Notes under the pieces: model-generated
Database searches by the model: none
Told to the model about the DNA's origin: nothing
Seen by the model: only the letters and a program-made list of their open reading frames with translations
Program-made: the position numbers and the translations under genes
Shown here: one piece after another, positions 9,197 to 17,716 of the stretch
Numbering within the stretch: the stretch's first letter is position 1
How the letters are laid out: every line of letters starts with the position of its first letter
DNA from: Hirschia litorea
GTDB lineage: Bacteria; Pseudomonadota; Alphaproteobacteria; Caulobacterales; Hyphomonadaceae
Reading direction: 5' to 3'
NCBI RefSeq assembly: GCF_042665075.1
Contig: NZ_JBHTBR010000002.1
Coordinates: forward strand, 868,001-932,000
DNA length: 64,000 nt

Positions 9197-11449
9197 TTAG
9201 GCCTGTGGTTTCAATTTAGGAGGCGGTGCATATTCTAAAGCACTTCCACGTCCTGACAGACTGTGGTTCTCCATAAAATACTCATGAACATTAAATGGTT
9301 CGTCTTCGCTTTGTTCACTTTCATCAAGCGTATCAATTACGCGAACAAAACCACCATTGGACTGAAGAGACCAACTTTGCATACGGTCATTCAAATTCGC
9401 AATCATTATCTGGTCTAGAATTTGGCGATGGACTGTTGGGTTCTCAATGAGAGTCATTGCTTCGACACGTCGGTCTAAATTGCGTGGCATCCAGTCAGCG
9501 GAAGTCATATAAACTTTCGCATTTGGTGATGGTAGGCCATGCCCATTCCCAAAACAAACAATACGCGAATGCTCCAAGAAACGACCTACAATCGACTTCA
9601 CTTCAATGGAATCTGACAATCCCGGCACTCCAGGACGCAAACAACAAATTCCTCGAATAACAAGTTCAATTGTTACACCTGCTTGACTCGCTTCATAAAG
9701 CTTGTCGATGAGTTCAGGGTCAACAAGGGAATTCATTTTGGCCCAGATTGCTGCTAGACGCCCTGCTTTTGCATGCGCTATCTCATCATCTATATGCTGC
9801 AACATGGCTGACTTCATGTTCAAAGGAGACATGAATATTTTTTCCAGCTTATCTGGCTCAGCATTTCCAGTTACATAATTAAATAACCGCCCTGCATCAC
9901 GCCCAAAAGCAGGTGCTGCTGTAAATAGCGACAAATCAGTATAAATGCGGGCTGTTATGGGGTGGTAGTTACCTGTTCCAAAATGGGTATATGACCGCAA
10001 TTCACCGTTTTCACGACGCACAACAAGACTAACTTTTGCATGCGTTTTATACTCAACAAAACCATAAACGACTTGAACACCTGCACGCTCTAAATCACGC
10101 GCCCAGCGCATATTCGCTTCTTCGTCAAAGCGCGCTTTGATTTCGATCAACGCCGTTACGTTTTTTCCAGCTTCCGCCGCCTCAATTAAAGCAGCAATAA
10201 TTGGGCTATTTTTCGATGTACGATAGAGCGTCTGTTTAATCGCAACAACATTCTCATCTGCTGCAGCTTGGCGAATAAAGCCGACCACTACATCAAAACT
10301 CTCATAAGGATGATGGACGAGAATATCTTTCTCACGAATGGCAGCGAAAAAATCACCATTGTGCTCGCGAATACGCTCGGGAAAACGTGGTTCATAAGGC
10401 GCAAATAATAGCTCTGGGCGACGCTTGTCGATAATATCGCCCAACTGAGACAAACCTAAAATTCCATCAACGTCTACAACGTCTTGTTCTTCAGCACCTA
10501 TGGCTTTGATCAGAAATTGTTTTAGAGAATCAGGAGCGTTAGCCTCTATGGTCATACGAACCAAACGCCCACGGCGACGGCGCTTTAGTAAAATTTCAAA
10601 CTCTCGAATTAGATCTTCAGCTTCATCTTCAACTTCAATATCGCTGTCCCTTACAATACGAAAAACACAGCGTGCTTTCTCAGTACAATCAGGAAACAGC
10701 ATATCAAGGAAATGCGGAATGGTGTTTTCCAAGGAAATAAAACGACGCGTCACCTTTCCGTTTTGGTCTTCTTTCTCAGGTAGCTCAATAAAACGATCAA
10801 CTTGAGTTGGAATAGGCACTAAAGCTTGAAACGGCGTATTTGCGCCTTTTTTAAGAAGAGTAAAACCAATCGCAAACCCTAGGTTTGGGATGAATGGAAA
10901 TGGATGCGCAGGATCAATTGCAAGAGGTGTTAAGAGCGGAAACACACGATCTGTGAACATCTCTTTCAGCGCTGCTCGCTCACTCTCCTCAAGTTCATCA
11001 TGCTTAATTATTTCAATACCCGTTTCTCTGAGCTCCTTACTCAAAGAGACATACAAGCGCTGCTGGTCACGCATTAGCGCACCTGCACGTTCATTTATTC
11101 GTTCTAATTGTTCGCTAGGAGTGAGCCCATCTAAACTTGGTTTTGTAACACCCGCCCTCATGTATTCACGCAATCCTGCTACACGAACCATATAAAATTC
11201 ATCGAGATTATTTGCGGATATCGATAAGAAACGTAAGCGCTCCAGCAATGGGTGACGCAAATTTTCGGCTTCTTCTAAAACGCGGTAATTAAAATTCAAC
11301 CATGATAATTCGCGATTAAAGAAACGAGATGGGGATGTTTTTAGATCTTCCATAGGAATTTCAGACTTAGTTGAAGTTTCATCAAGGGAGACAACTCTGG
11401 TCGGGCGCTTACGGCGAGTGGGTTTGCGAGTTTCCGTTTGAGACGTCAT
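9197..11449 (-). CDS. ppk1: Polyphosphate kinase 1
   Basis: This is a 750-aa PPK1. It has an N-terminal helical domain beginning FFNRELSWLNFNYRVLEEA, the catalytic PLD-like halves, and the phosphohistidine region with KTHAKVSLV and YTHFGTGNYHPITARIYTD. A second conserved H-S-R segment is LEHSRIVCFGNG. It polymerises the gamma phosphate of ATP into polyphosphate at the membrane or in the cytoplasm. An N-terminal basic extension of about 40 residues (TRKPTRRKRPTR) precedes the conserved part and is variable in the family. The gene lies between hdaA and ppx on the same strand, with 27 bp to hdaA, so all three probably share a transcript. Confidence 0.97.
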   Translation of the reverse strand: MTSQTETRKPTRRKRPTRVVSLDETSTKSEIPMEDLKTSPSRFFNRELSWLNFNYRVLEEAENLRHPLLERLRFLSISANNLDEFYMVRVAGLREYMRAGVTKPSLDGLTPSEQLERINERAGALMRDQQRLYVSLSKELRETGIEIIKHDELEESERAALKEMFTDRVFPLLTPLAIDPAHPFPFIPNLGFAIGFTLLKKGANTPFQALVPIPTQVDRFIELPEKEDQNGKVTRRFISLENTIPHFLDMLFPDCTEKARCVFRIVRDSDIEVEDEAEDLIREFEILLKRRRRGRLVRMTIEANAPDSLKQFLIKAIGAEEQDVVDVDGILGLSQLGDIIDKRRPELLFAPYEPRFPERIREHNGDFFAAIREKDILVHHPYESFDVVVGFIRQAAADENVVAIKQTLYRTSKNSPIIAALIEAAEAGKNVTALIEIKARFDEEANMRWARDLERAGVQVVYGFVEYKTHAKVSLVVRRENGELRSYTHFGTGNYHPITARIYTDLSLFTAAPAFGRDAGRLFNYVTGNAEPDKLEKIFMSPLNMKSAMLQHIDDEIAHAKAGRLAAIWAKMNSLVDPELIDKLYEASQAGVTIELVIRGICCLRPGVPGLSDSIEVKSIVGRFLEHSRIVCFGNGHGLPSPNAKVYMTSADWMPRNLDRRVEAMTLIENPTVHRQILDQIMIANLNDRMQSWSLQSNGGFVRVIDTLDESEQSEDEPFNVHEYFMENHSLSGRGSALEYAPPPKLKPQA

Positions 11450-11476
11450 ATTCTTTTGCCTATCGTTGACACATAA

Positions 11477-12187
11477 CTAGTCTGTATCGAATTGTTGTTC
11501 CAAAGCCTTTAACGCTTTACCTGCTGTTTTCTTATTGAGCGCCTTACCATCAGCAACTTGCTCAAGTTTCTCAACAATTTGGTCAATGACAGTGTAACTC
11601 CTGCCAAGCCTAAGCGTGAGATAATCCGCAGATGCCTCCGGCAGCTTCATAAAACGAGACTTACACGCAGACACCAAACGAATTTTGAAAGTCTTCTCAT
11701 CTAATGATGCAATTTTTACGACAGGAAGGGCAGAAAGACGAGATTGAAGGTCTAAAGGGCTCATATTCCAGCTTGATGGGTCGGTTGATCCAGAAAAAAG
11801 TAGAAAAGCACCACGATTCTTACAGAGATTCATCGCGGCTAATAAGGAAGCACCATTTTCACATAAATCAGCATTATCGACCACTAGCGCTTTTAAAGAC
11901 AAATTTGAAACTTCATCAATATCAGCGCGCCCCAGATCGAGACCTGTTACGTATGCAGCTCCAGTATCCTCTGCCCATTTACGAAGAATTCTGGTTTTGC
12001 CAGCCCCAGCCTCTCCAACAACGCACATTTGGCGCTCTGGCCAATACTCCCAACGAGAGAGCGTTGTACTTACGTCTTCAATAGCCGGAGTCGGCAATAG
12101 TGGTTCCAAATTCTCGTCGAGTTTAGGAAAATCTAAAACCAATTGCTTCGTTTTACTGACCTCTGTGCGAGGGTGTTTTGAAATCAT
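11477..12187 (-). CDS. hdaA: DnaA regulatory inactivator HdaA-type AAA+ protein
   Basis: This 236-aa protein resembles the AAA+ and lid part of DnaA but lacks its DNA-binding domain. A sliding-clamp binding motif QLVLDF sits at residues 15-20. Walker A is GEAGAGKT (58-65). The Walker B region is LVVDNAD (about 101-107), slightly altered from the usual DD/DE. Hda proteins bind the DNA-loaded beta clamp and stimulate ATP hydrolysis by DnaA, preventing re-initiation. The start at 12187 overlaps the stop of the DUF2066 gene (ATGA), which sets the start and implies translational coupling. An upstream in-frame start at 12214 would place the clamp motif too far inside. Followed by ppk1. Confidence 0.88.
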   Translation of the reverse strand: MISKHPRTEVSKTKQLVLDFPKLDENLEPLLPTPAIEDVSTTLSRWEYWPERQMCVVGEAGAGKTRILRKWAEDTGAAYVTGLDLGRADIDEVSNLSLKALVVDNADLCENGASLLAAMNLCKNRGAFLLFSGSTDPSSWNMSPLDLQSRLSALPVVKIASLDEKTFKIRLVSACKSRFMKLPEASADYLTLRLGRSYTVIDQIVEKLEQVADGKALNKKTAGKALKALEQQFDTD

Positions 12188-13197
12188 TGGAAAGAAACAG
12201 GCTCCAATAACCAACCATAGTCATCTGAAGACAGTAACACTCCACTCGCGCGCAACTCAGCTGCAAGCTGGTCCGGACGTCCGGCAAACGAAAACGACAC
12301 GTCAGCTCCTTGGACCGTTACATTTTCAACGAGTACGTTTTTGACAAGTCTGGAGTTCTTCAAGCCTTTTTGAACAGCAACCCACCCTTGTTGGTTATTA
12401 TAACGCACAATCACGGATACAGATGTTTCCCCGATTGCGCGTACAATGTTTTGCGCTTTCCATGTACCTTCTAGGTAGGAAATCGCGCCAGATTTTGCTT
12501 GCTCCAAGTCTGGAAATGGACCTGCTGTTCCTATCGGTAGGCGTCCTGTGTATTCCTGACGCACATCATAAAGATCAACAAAATAATTAGTTCCAACCAA
12601 TTTTGCGCGCGCAACCACACCTCTAAGCGCTGACATACGGTAAGCTTCTTCAGCTATATCATCCCAATTGACATCATTTAGATAAATTGCTTCGGATGTG
12701 ACATAGGGTGACAGCACATTCTTATCGACGCTATTTCCCCAAACCATAGCCCATTCATCTGGATTTACACCATTTTCAACTTCAGGAATTAGCAAAGCCA
12801 ATGAGGCCTGACTATCAACAAATGGAATGTCATACACACGTAAAAAAGCTTTTACCGCACGTTCATCAAATTTTACCGCCAATATCCCAATATAGTGATT
12901 GGCAGATTGTTTCTCGTCTTGCACATCTACAGCCGCAGCTAATCTTGCCGCAACACTACTATTGATAGTCAAACCTCTAGCGGCTGAACGGTCTTCCGAG
13001 AGTGTTATGCGCTGCAATAAACGGTTGGCCCCTTTGACCCGCGCCTCATCAAAGGCTTTCGCCCTTGCCTCTATAGTTGTTGCCGCAGTTGCATCCACGG
13101 CAATATCTGTCACCAGATATACATCAGCGTAACTTGCACCTATGGCGAGCCAAAGCATCGACACAGCAGCAACAAAAGAGCGAGCAAAACGATTCAT
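12184..13197 (-). CDS. DUF2066 domain-containing exported protein
   Basis: The 337-aa product has a signal peptide (MNRFARSFVAAVSMLWLAIG, then ASYADV) and matches the DUF2066 family: the N-terminal block with ARAKAFDEARVKGANRLLQRIT and the later Y-D-I-P-F-V-D segment. These proteins are periplasmic or envelope-associated and of unknown function. The start at 13197 was chosen because everything before it in the open frame lacks family character and the signal peptide begins here. The gene overlaps hdaA by 4 nt and is divergent from purM across about 160 bp that must hold both promoters. The link to hdaA by position is conserved in other alphaproteobacteria as far as I recall. Confidence 0.85.
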   Translation of the reverse strand: MNRFARSFVAAVSMLWLAIGASYADVYLVTDIAVDATAATTIEARAKAFDEARVKGANRLLQRITLSEDRSAARGLTINSSVAARLAAAVDVQDEKQSANHYIGILAVKFDERAVKAFLRVYDIPFVDSQASLALLIPEVENGVNPDEWAMVWGNSVDKNVLSPYVTSEAIYLNDVNWDDIAEEAYRMSALRGVVARAKLVGTNYFVDLYDVRQEYTGRLPIGTAGPFPDLEQAKSGAISYLEGTWKAQNIVRAIGETSVSVIVRYNNQQGWVAVQKGLKNSRLVKNVLVENVTVQGADVSFSFAGRPDQLAAELRASGVLLSSDDYGWLLEPVSFQ

Positions 13198-13355
13198 GGT
13201 AAATCTGATACCAGTCAAATGTGCCAGATCAAAGACGTTTTGCATGTATAAAGTCGGAAAAACACATTGATTTATTGCAATGGATGGCCAAACCTTCCCA
13301 AAACTTCGATTCCGCCACTGGCGAAGCCCTTCAGCACATGTTAATGGCGCGACCC

Positions 13356-14381
13356 ATGACAACCAATGATAAAACCCCGCTCACCTATAAAGCCGCTGGC
13401 GTCGACATTGATGCAGGCGATGCGCTTATAGATAAAATTAAACCTCTTGCAGCGATGACTCGTCGTGCAGGCGCAAATGCTGACCTTGGTGGTTTTGGCG
13501 GCGTCTTCGACCCTAAAGCTGCTGGATTTAAAGACCCTGTGCTTGTGTCTGGAACAGACGGTGTTGGCACAAAGCTTAAATTGGCTTTTGAAACCAACAA
13601 GCACGACACTATCGGAATCGATCTTGTCGCGATGTGTGTCAATGATGTGCTTGCCCAAGGTGCCGAGCCGCTTTTCTTCCTCGATTATTTTGCGACAGGA
13701 CACCTTGAAACAGGTGTAGCAGAACAAGTCGTGACCGGAATTGCCAATGGTTGTAAAGAATCAGGCTGCGCACTTATTGGCGGTGAAACAGCTGAAATGC
13801 CTGGCATGTATCAAGACGGCCATTACGATCTTGCAGGATTTGTTGTTGGCGCTGCCGAACGTGGCTCCCTTCTCCCTGATACGGATGCAATGAAAGCGGG
13901 TGATACGCTCATCGCCATTGCTTCTTCGGGCCCCCACTCAAACGGGTATTCATTGGTGCGTCGCGTTGTTGAGCGATCAGGTCTTGCACTTACAGATGCA
14001 TCTCCATTTTCTGACGGCACTTTAGGAGAAGCACTCCTCACACCGACAAAGCTATATGTATCTGCGTTAAAACCTTTGCTCAATGATAAGCTGATAAAAG
14101 GTTTAGCACACATTACAGGTGGTGGGATAACTGAAAACACACCCCGCATGTTACCAAAGACATTAGCGCCTGCCATCGACTTTGATAAAATCCAAATTCT
14201 TCCCGTGTTCAAATGGATGCAGGAAGTTGGCGCTATTGAAACGGCTGAAATGCGCCGCACATTCAATATGGGCGTAGGCATGATTGCAGCAGTTGCACCA
14301 GATAACGCACAAACGGTTGTGGACCGCCTAAATGCAGCTGGTGAAACAGCATATGTGATTGGCGAGCTGGCAGACGCATGA
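13356..14381 (+). CDS. purM: Phosphoribosylformylglycinamidine cyclo-ligase (AIR synthetase)
   Basis: The 341-aa enzyme catalyses the fifth step of purine synthesis, FGAM plus ATP to AIR. Family motifs seen are LTYKAAGVDIDAGD at the start, the signature DPVLVSGTDGVGTKLKLAF, then GIDLVAMCVNDVLAQGAEPLFFLDYFA and the GGETAEMPGMY loop. It is cytoplasmic and works as a dimer. The ATG at 13356 was chosen from homologue N-termini; ATGs at 13338 and 13344 are in frame and none of them has a good ribosome site, so the exact start is uncertain. The gene overlaps purN by 4 nt (ATGA). Confidence 0.96.
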   Translation: MTTNDKTPLTYKAAGVDIDAGDALIDKIKPLAAMTRRAGANADLGGFGGVFDPKAAGFKDPVLVSGTDGVGTKLKLAFETNKHDTIGIDLVAMCVNDVLAQGAEPLFFLDYFATGHLETGVAEQVVTGIANGCKESGCALIGGETAEMPGMYQDGHYDLAGFVVGAAERGSLLPDTDAMKAGDTLIAIASSGPHSNGYSLVRRVVERSGLALTDASPFSDGTLGEALLTPTKLYVSALKPLLNDKLIKGLAHITGGGITENTPRMLPKTLAPAIDFDKIQILPVFKWMQEVGAIETAEMRRTFNMGVGMIAAVAPDNAQTVVDRLNAAGETAYVIGELADA

Positions 14382-15049
14382 ACGTGCCTGTGAACGATCT
14401 TCCTGAATACAACCCGACACGGTTGGCGATCTTCATATCTGGTACAGGCTCCAACATGGAAGCCCTGCTGGAAGCATGTGAAGAGGATGATTATCCAGCC
14501 AAACCTGTCCTCGTGCTTGCCAACAAAGCATCCGCTGGCGGACTTGAAAAAGCTAAAGCGCGCGGCATTCAAACTGTCGTCGTAGATCACAAAGTCTTTG
14601 GCGGTGATCGTGAAGCATTTGAACACGCTATACAGGCAGAGCTAGAGAAGCACGATGTTGAATTTATCGCGCTTGCAGGTTTTATGCGTGTGCTTACACC
14701 TTGGTTTATTGGCAAATGGGAAGGGAAAATGATCAATATTCACCCTTCTCTTCTGCCCAGCTTTCCCGGCCTACACACACATCAGCGCGCTATTGCCGCA
14801 AAATGCCGCCTTCACGGGTGCTCGGTGCACTATGTGACAGCAGGTGTCGATGAGGGGCCAATCATTGGACAGGCAGCTGTGCCGATTTTCCCTGACGACA
14901 CGCCCGACACATTGGCAGCGCGTGTGCTTGTGGCAGAACACAAACTCTACCCTGCATGCCTAGAAGCTGCTGTAAGTGATGATCAAAACTCATCTTACGT
15001 GCAAATGAGCGATGATCCAGACGCGCCTTTTATTATCTCAGCGCCTTAA
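14378..15049 (+). CDS. purN: Phosphoribosylglycinamide formyltransferase
   Basis: This is a 223-aa folate-dependent GAR transformylase (third step of purine synthesis, formyl transfer from 10-formyl-THF). It shows the substrate loop ISGTGSNMEALL (about 20-31), the catalytic region GFMRVLTPWFIGKWEGKMINIHPSLLPSFPG with the conserved N-x-H-P-S-L-L-P, and the HYVTAGVDEGPIIGQ segment. It is translationally coupled to purM through ATGA. A C-terminal extension of about 25 residues with many acidic residues follows the conserved core and is not unusual in the family. Confidence 0.96.
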   Translation: MNVPVNDLPEYNPTRLAIFISGTGSNMEALLEACEEDDYPAKPVLVLANKASAGGLEKAKARGIQTVVVDHKVFGGDREAFEHAIQAELEKHDVEFIALAGFMRVLTPWFIGKWEGKMINIHPSLLPSFPGLHTHQRAIAAKCRLHGCSVHYVTAGVDEGPIIGQAAVPIFPDDTPDTLAARVLVAEHKLYPACLEAAVSDDQNSSYVQMSDDPDAPFIISAP

Positions 15050-15060
15050 GCAATCAAATA

Positions 15061-15400
15061 CAAACAAAACTATCTGCACGAGGCAAATGCCTCTGCAGGT
15101 ATAAAAGGTATTGCCGCGAAGGGCGCGAGGCGCACATTCAGTCAGCGTAGTAATACTGGCACAAGGCCAGCGAGGAAGTGCTGCCCGAAGGCGCGCCTCG
15201 TAGAGTGGTTTAGCCTATTCCAAGACCGCTAGGAGAGGCGGGACATAGTCCCCTCAAACATCTGACGCGCGCAGGCGAAATGACACCCTTGCACCGGTTT
15301 CTCCCCGGCCCTGCCACCTTCCGAATACACCGCTGCACCCGATGGTTTGGCAAGCCCACTCTTCCACCCCGACACGTCGGTCGCGAGCCGCCCTAATGGG
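15061..15400 (-). ncRNA. Candidate structured non-coding RNA of unknown type
   Basis: On the minus strand a compact G+C-rich segment runs into a hairpin followed by a U-rich tract. A CATAAT sequence at about 15414-15419 could be a -10 element, which would place a start near 15400. The segment does not match the signature motifs I know for RNase P RNA (GAGGAAAGTCC), SRP RNA (GGAAGGAAGCAGC) or tmRNA (GGTTCGAATCC, tag codons). Size, composition and terminator together support an RNA gene, but the 5' end and identity are inferred. Confidence 0.35.
15062..15098 (-). terminator. Intrinsic terminator reading on the minus strand
   Basis: The stem is CTGCA-C-GAGGC / GCCTC-TGCAG (15074-15098, one bulged C, loop AAAT). 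On the minus strand it is followed by ATAGTTTTGTTTGTATTTG. On the plus strand it is followed by GTATAAAAGG, which is not U-rich, so it does not look like a purN terminator. It would also stop transcripts coming from the 15456-17327 gene. Confidence 0.6.
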
Positions 15401-15455
15401 ATGGATAACAAGCATTATGGCGCATAATATTGGGAGGGGGATAAGTTTTAGGAAA

Positions 15456-17327
15456 TTAGCCTAAAACTTGAGAAAGCAAACCTGCAAAAGTTGCAAAAAT
15501 TCTATGCCTTGTCGCTTCCGCCAGGAGTTCAAACAGCCCGATCCAAAGCGGTAATTTAACTATAAGCTTTCCAACTTCACTCCCAGAAGATTTTATCGCC
15601 GAATCTAAAAACAAACTTCCTTTTTCCACGATGAAAATTCCGATTTTTTTTAAAGCGTCCGCAATGCTGGATGACAATGCTCCACCGAAATTAACAAGCG
15701 CTCCTCGCATATATGAGAAAGGTCGCCAATTTTGTATACCACTGCGTTGGATAGCTAATTCAACTTTTTCATTAAGCAGCTCAAAAAATTCAACCGTTTC
15801 GGCAGCAACCTCATCTTTAAGCTCTTTAAGGTTTTGAATAATCTGGGCAGCCTGTTGAGATAGTTTTTTATCTTCAACAGTAGGTGGGCCATCAGGCGGT
15901 TGAACTTCAATAGTTTTGCCTAGTTCATCATTCTCCATAAAACGCAAGAATACTGATACAACATCTGCTAAAAGCTCATTTACAGATATTGGCAGAGGGG
16001 TTGCTTCGAAATCTCTTTCACTTTCTGAAAGGTTTTGAATTCTCCTATCTGCCTTGAGCAATGTTTCAAGCGTATGGCCTTCAACAGAAGCAGCAAGAAT
16101 ATCTGTTTCAGACAAATTTTTTCCCAAAGCTTTTCTCAGCAATCCGCCAAATTGCTCTACCCGTCGTACACTTTGTCCTGAACTAGATGCACATTCATCA
16201 CTCAAGCAATTTAACCGAAGAAGAAGAGATGAATGAAGGTAATTTTGATCCTCAACAATGATGGGGGATGAAACTGACTTTTCAACAGAAACTGGAATTA
16301 CTTGGGTAAAATTAGGTTCAGTTGAAGATTGTTCAAATAATTCGATCAAATTTACTGATAAATCTTCATGGTGGTCAGCTTCTAATGAGTAAAGCCCGCG
16401 CCCAACACGAAAAACCTCTCCATTAGCAGTCAACTCATTTAAGCGTCCGCGAATAGAGGAATTACTAGTATCGTAACCCGCATCAAAAAAGGCTGAAATA
16501 AATTCTGAAATTGAGACAGGCTCTTTTTTATTATTAAGGTAGTCGAGAATAAAACTCTTCATGGAGGGGAGGTCTAGAACTTCATCATTTTCGATATTTA
16601 CAAAAAACTGACCTGATTGATGCACCTCAATAATATTTGAGATCTTTTCCATAACGTCGTCCGGCTCACCTTCCCAAAATACTTCAGGTTGATTAACTAC
16701 ATGATTTATGAGTAAGTCATTCAATGGCTTTGAGCCTCCTTTGTAAAACTCATCATACCATTCTGACAACATCTGCCAGTTTGTTCCCCACTCCTGCTCG
16801 GTCTTATCTACCATGAGCGCAAACGCGACACTGGTTCGTACTGGCGGTAACAGTTCATGCCAAAGACGCGCTTCCTTTAGCTTTGAAACGTCTCCGGTTT
16901 CAAAAAGAAGAGAGCAATCGAGACTTAAAACTCGCCAAAACTCGCTCGTTGGTCTGCTAAAGATGGATGCAGCTTCATAAGCAGCGATAACAGCAGCAGC
17001 AGCCGAGCGATCGGGAACGGCGGCGGCATCAGCTGCGGCAACTGCGGCGTCAAAAGCGGCGGAGGCAGCGTCAGCAGCGGCGGAGGCTACGAAAGAACCA
17101 GCCAAACGAACTGGCACGTAGGAGGCGGAGGTGTTCGCATCAACACCGGTTTGTGCACGCAGTACTGCTCGAAAACACTGAAGAGCAAAATTCTTTTCAG
17201 AATCAAAAACTAATGGCAGGACACGAAGTGCACAGCGTTGTGCAAGAACAACACTCCATTCTTTCGGTTTATAATCAAGCCAATCTTTAAATTCTTTTTG
17301 ACTGGTTATGTTCAGCTCAAAAGCCAT
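15456..17327 (-). CDS. Orphan 623-aa protein with alanine-rich tract and winged helix
   Basis: I do not recognise a named family. Residues 1-75 are a helical start with WSVVLAQRCALRVLPLV. Residues about 80-120 are almost pure Ala/Asp/Ser (AADAASAAFDAAVAAADAAA), followed by a Trp-rich stretch (FWRVLSLD, WQMLSEWYDEFY). This order recalls a group of uncharacterised alphaproteobacterial proteins with an A-rich centre and a W-x2-W-Y-E/D motif, from memory only. Residues about 256-315 look like a winged helix-turn-helix (VSISEFISAFFDAGYDTSNSSIRGRLNELTANGEVFRVG, in parts). The last 65 residues are hydrophobic and amphipathic and may touch a membrane. A strong GAGGGGGACAGGG ribosome site precedes the ATG. 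The Ala tract DNA is G+C-rich while the rest is A+T-rich, unlike its neighbours, which suggests acquisition. Confidence 0.75.
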   Translation of the reverse strand: MAFELNITSQKEFKDWLDYKPKEWSVVLAQRCALRVLPLVFDSEKNFALQCFRAVLRAQTGVDANTSASYVPVRLAGSFVASAAADAASAAFDAAVAAADAAAVPDRSAAAAVIAAYEAASIFSRPTSEFWRVLSLDCSLLFETGDVSKLKEARLWHELLPPVRTSVAFALMVDKTEQEWGTNWQMLSEWYDEFYKGGSKPLNDLLINHVVNQPEVFWEGEPDDVMEKISNIIEVHQSGQFFVNIENDEVLDLPSMKSFILDYLNNKKEPVSISEFISAFFDAGYDTSNSSIRGRLNELTANGEVFRVGRGLYSLEADHHEDLSVNLIELFEQSSTEPNFTQVIPVSVEKSVSSPIIVEDQNYLHSSLLLRLNCLSDECASSSGQSVRRVEQFGGLLRKALGKNLSETDILAASVEGHTLETLLKADRRIQNLSESERDFEATPLPISVNELLADVVSVFLRFMENDELGKTIEVQPPDGPPTVEDKKLSQQAAQIIQNLKELKDEVAAETVEFFELLNEKVELAIQRSGIQNWRPFSYMRGALVNFGGALSSSIADALKKIGIFIVEKGSLFLDSAIKSSGSEVGKLIVKLPLWIGLFELLAEATRHRIFATFAGLLSQVLG

Positions 17328-17411
17328 ATGCCCTGTCCCCCTCGCATTGAATAAATCTAAACGCTTCGTCTTTAGCGTGCAAACAAAATGTTGATCTTAT
17401 ATTCCTCATAG

Positions 17412-17511
17412 CTGTCACCCCGCATTTATTGCGGGGCCTATCCATCGACATTCCTATTGCTGAAACATGGGTTCCGGTCTTGCCGTCTGCGCCGACAAAC
17501 CGGAATGACAG
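17412..17511. repeat. 100-bp intergenic repeat, copy 1
   Basis: The unit begins CTGTCACCCCGC and ends CCGGAATGACAG, so its outer six bases are inverted. Inside is one hairpin CCCCGCA/TGCGGGG and another TTCCGGT/ACCGGAA. It differs from copy 2 at only two positions. The form is that of a dispersed palindromic intergenic element. Confidence 0.9.
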
Positions 17512-17608
17512 ACTAGTGAAATAGCAAGTTGGCTAGGCGTAAAACCTTGAGACAAATTACAAACCTATACGCCATCACTGCAGAACACTGCCACGTGCGA
17601 GGTAAACA

Positions 17609-17708
17609 CTGTCACCCCGCATTTATTGCGAGGCCTATCCATCGACATTCCTATTGCTGAGACATGGGTTCCGGTCTTGCCGTCTGCGCCGACAAACCGG
17701 AATGACAG
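17609..17708. repeat. 100-bp intergenic repeat, copy 2
   Basis: This is a direct copy of the element 197 bp upstream, with two substitutions (one breaks the first hairpin: GCGGGG becomes GCGAGG; the other is TGAAAC to TGAGAC). It ends 8 bp from the stop codon of the EF-hand gene and could act as that gene's 3' transcript end. Confidence 0.9.
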
Positions 17709-17716
17709 TTTAAAAG

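Larger units (their letters stand above)
15050..15455. other. 406-bp intergenic region, G+C-rich and structured
   Basis: There is no convincing protein gene here. The middle is visibly richer in G and C than the genes on both sides. It contains several inverted repeats: CGAGGCGC at 15126-15133 with its complement at 15193-15200, CTGGC/GCCAG at 15156-15170, and GGGAC/GTCCC at 15240-15252. A minus-strand terminator-like hairpin lies at the purN end. The small open frame 15229-15411 on the minus strand has no ribosome site and an odd composition, so I did not call it. Confidence 0.6.
17328..17716. other. 389-bp intergenic region holding two direct repeats
   Basis: Apart from the two 100-bp repeat copies described separately, the region holds about 85 A+T-rich bases next to the orphan gene (its likely promoter) and a 97-bp unique spacer between the copies. 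No gene is visible. Confidence 0.7.

Noticed and set aside
13823..14626. 267-codon antisense open frame over purM/purN
   Set aside because: It is a shadow of strongly conserved genes. It has no ribosome site and no recognisable motif.
15229..15411. 60-codon open frame on the minus strand as a small protein
   Set aside because: There is no ribosome site, the amino acid composition is odd, and the frame overlaps the inverted repeats of the structured segment.
15061..15420. RNase P RNA, tmRNA or SRP RNA identity for the structured segment
   Set aside because: None of the core signatures is present on either strand: no GAGGAAAGTCC, no GGTTCGAATCC with tag codons, no GGAAGGAAGCAGC. It is kept only as an unknown RNA candidate.
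17412..17708. CRISPR array from the repeated units
   Set aside because: There are only two copies, each 100 bp long with a 97-bp spacer, and no cas gene. The form fits a palindromic intergenic element.
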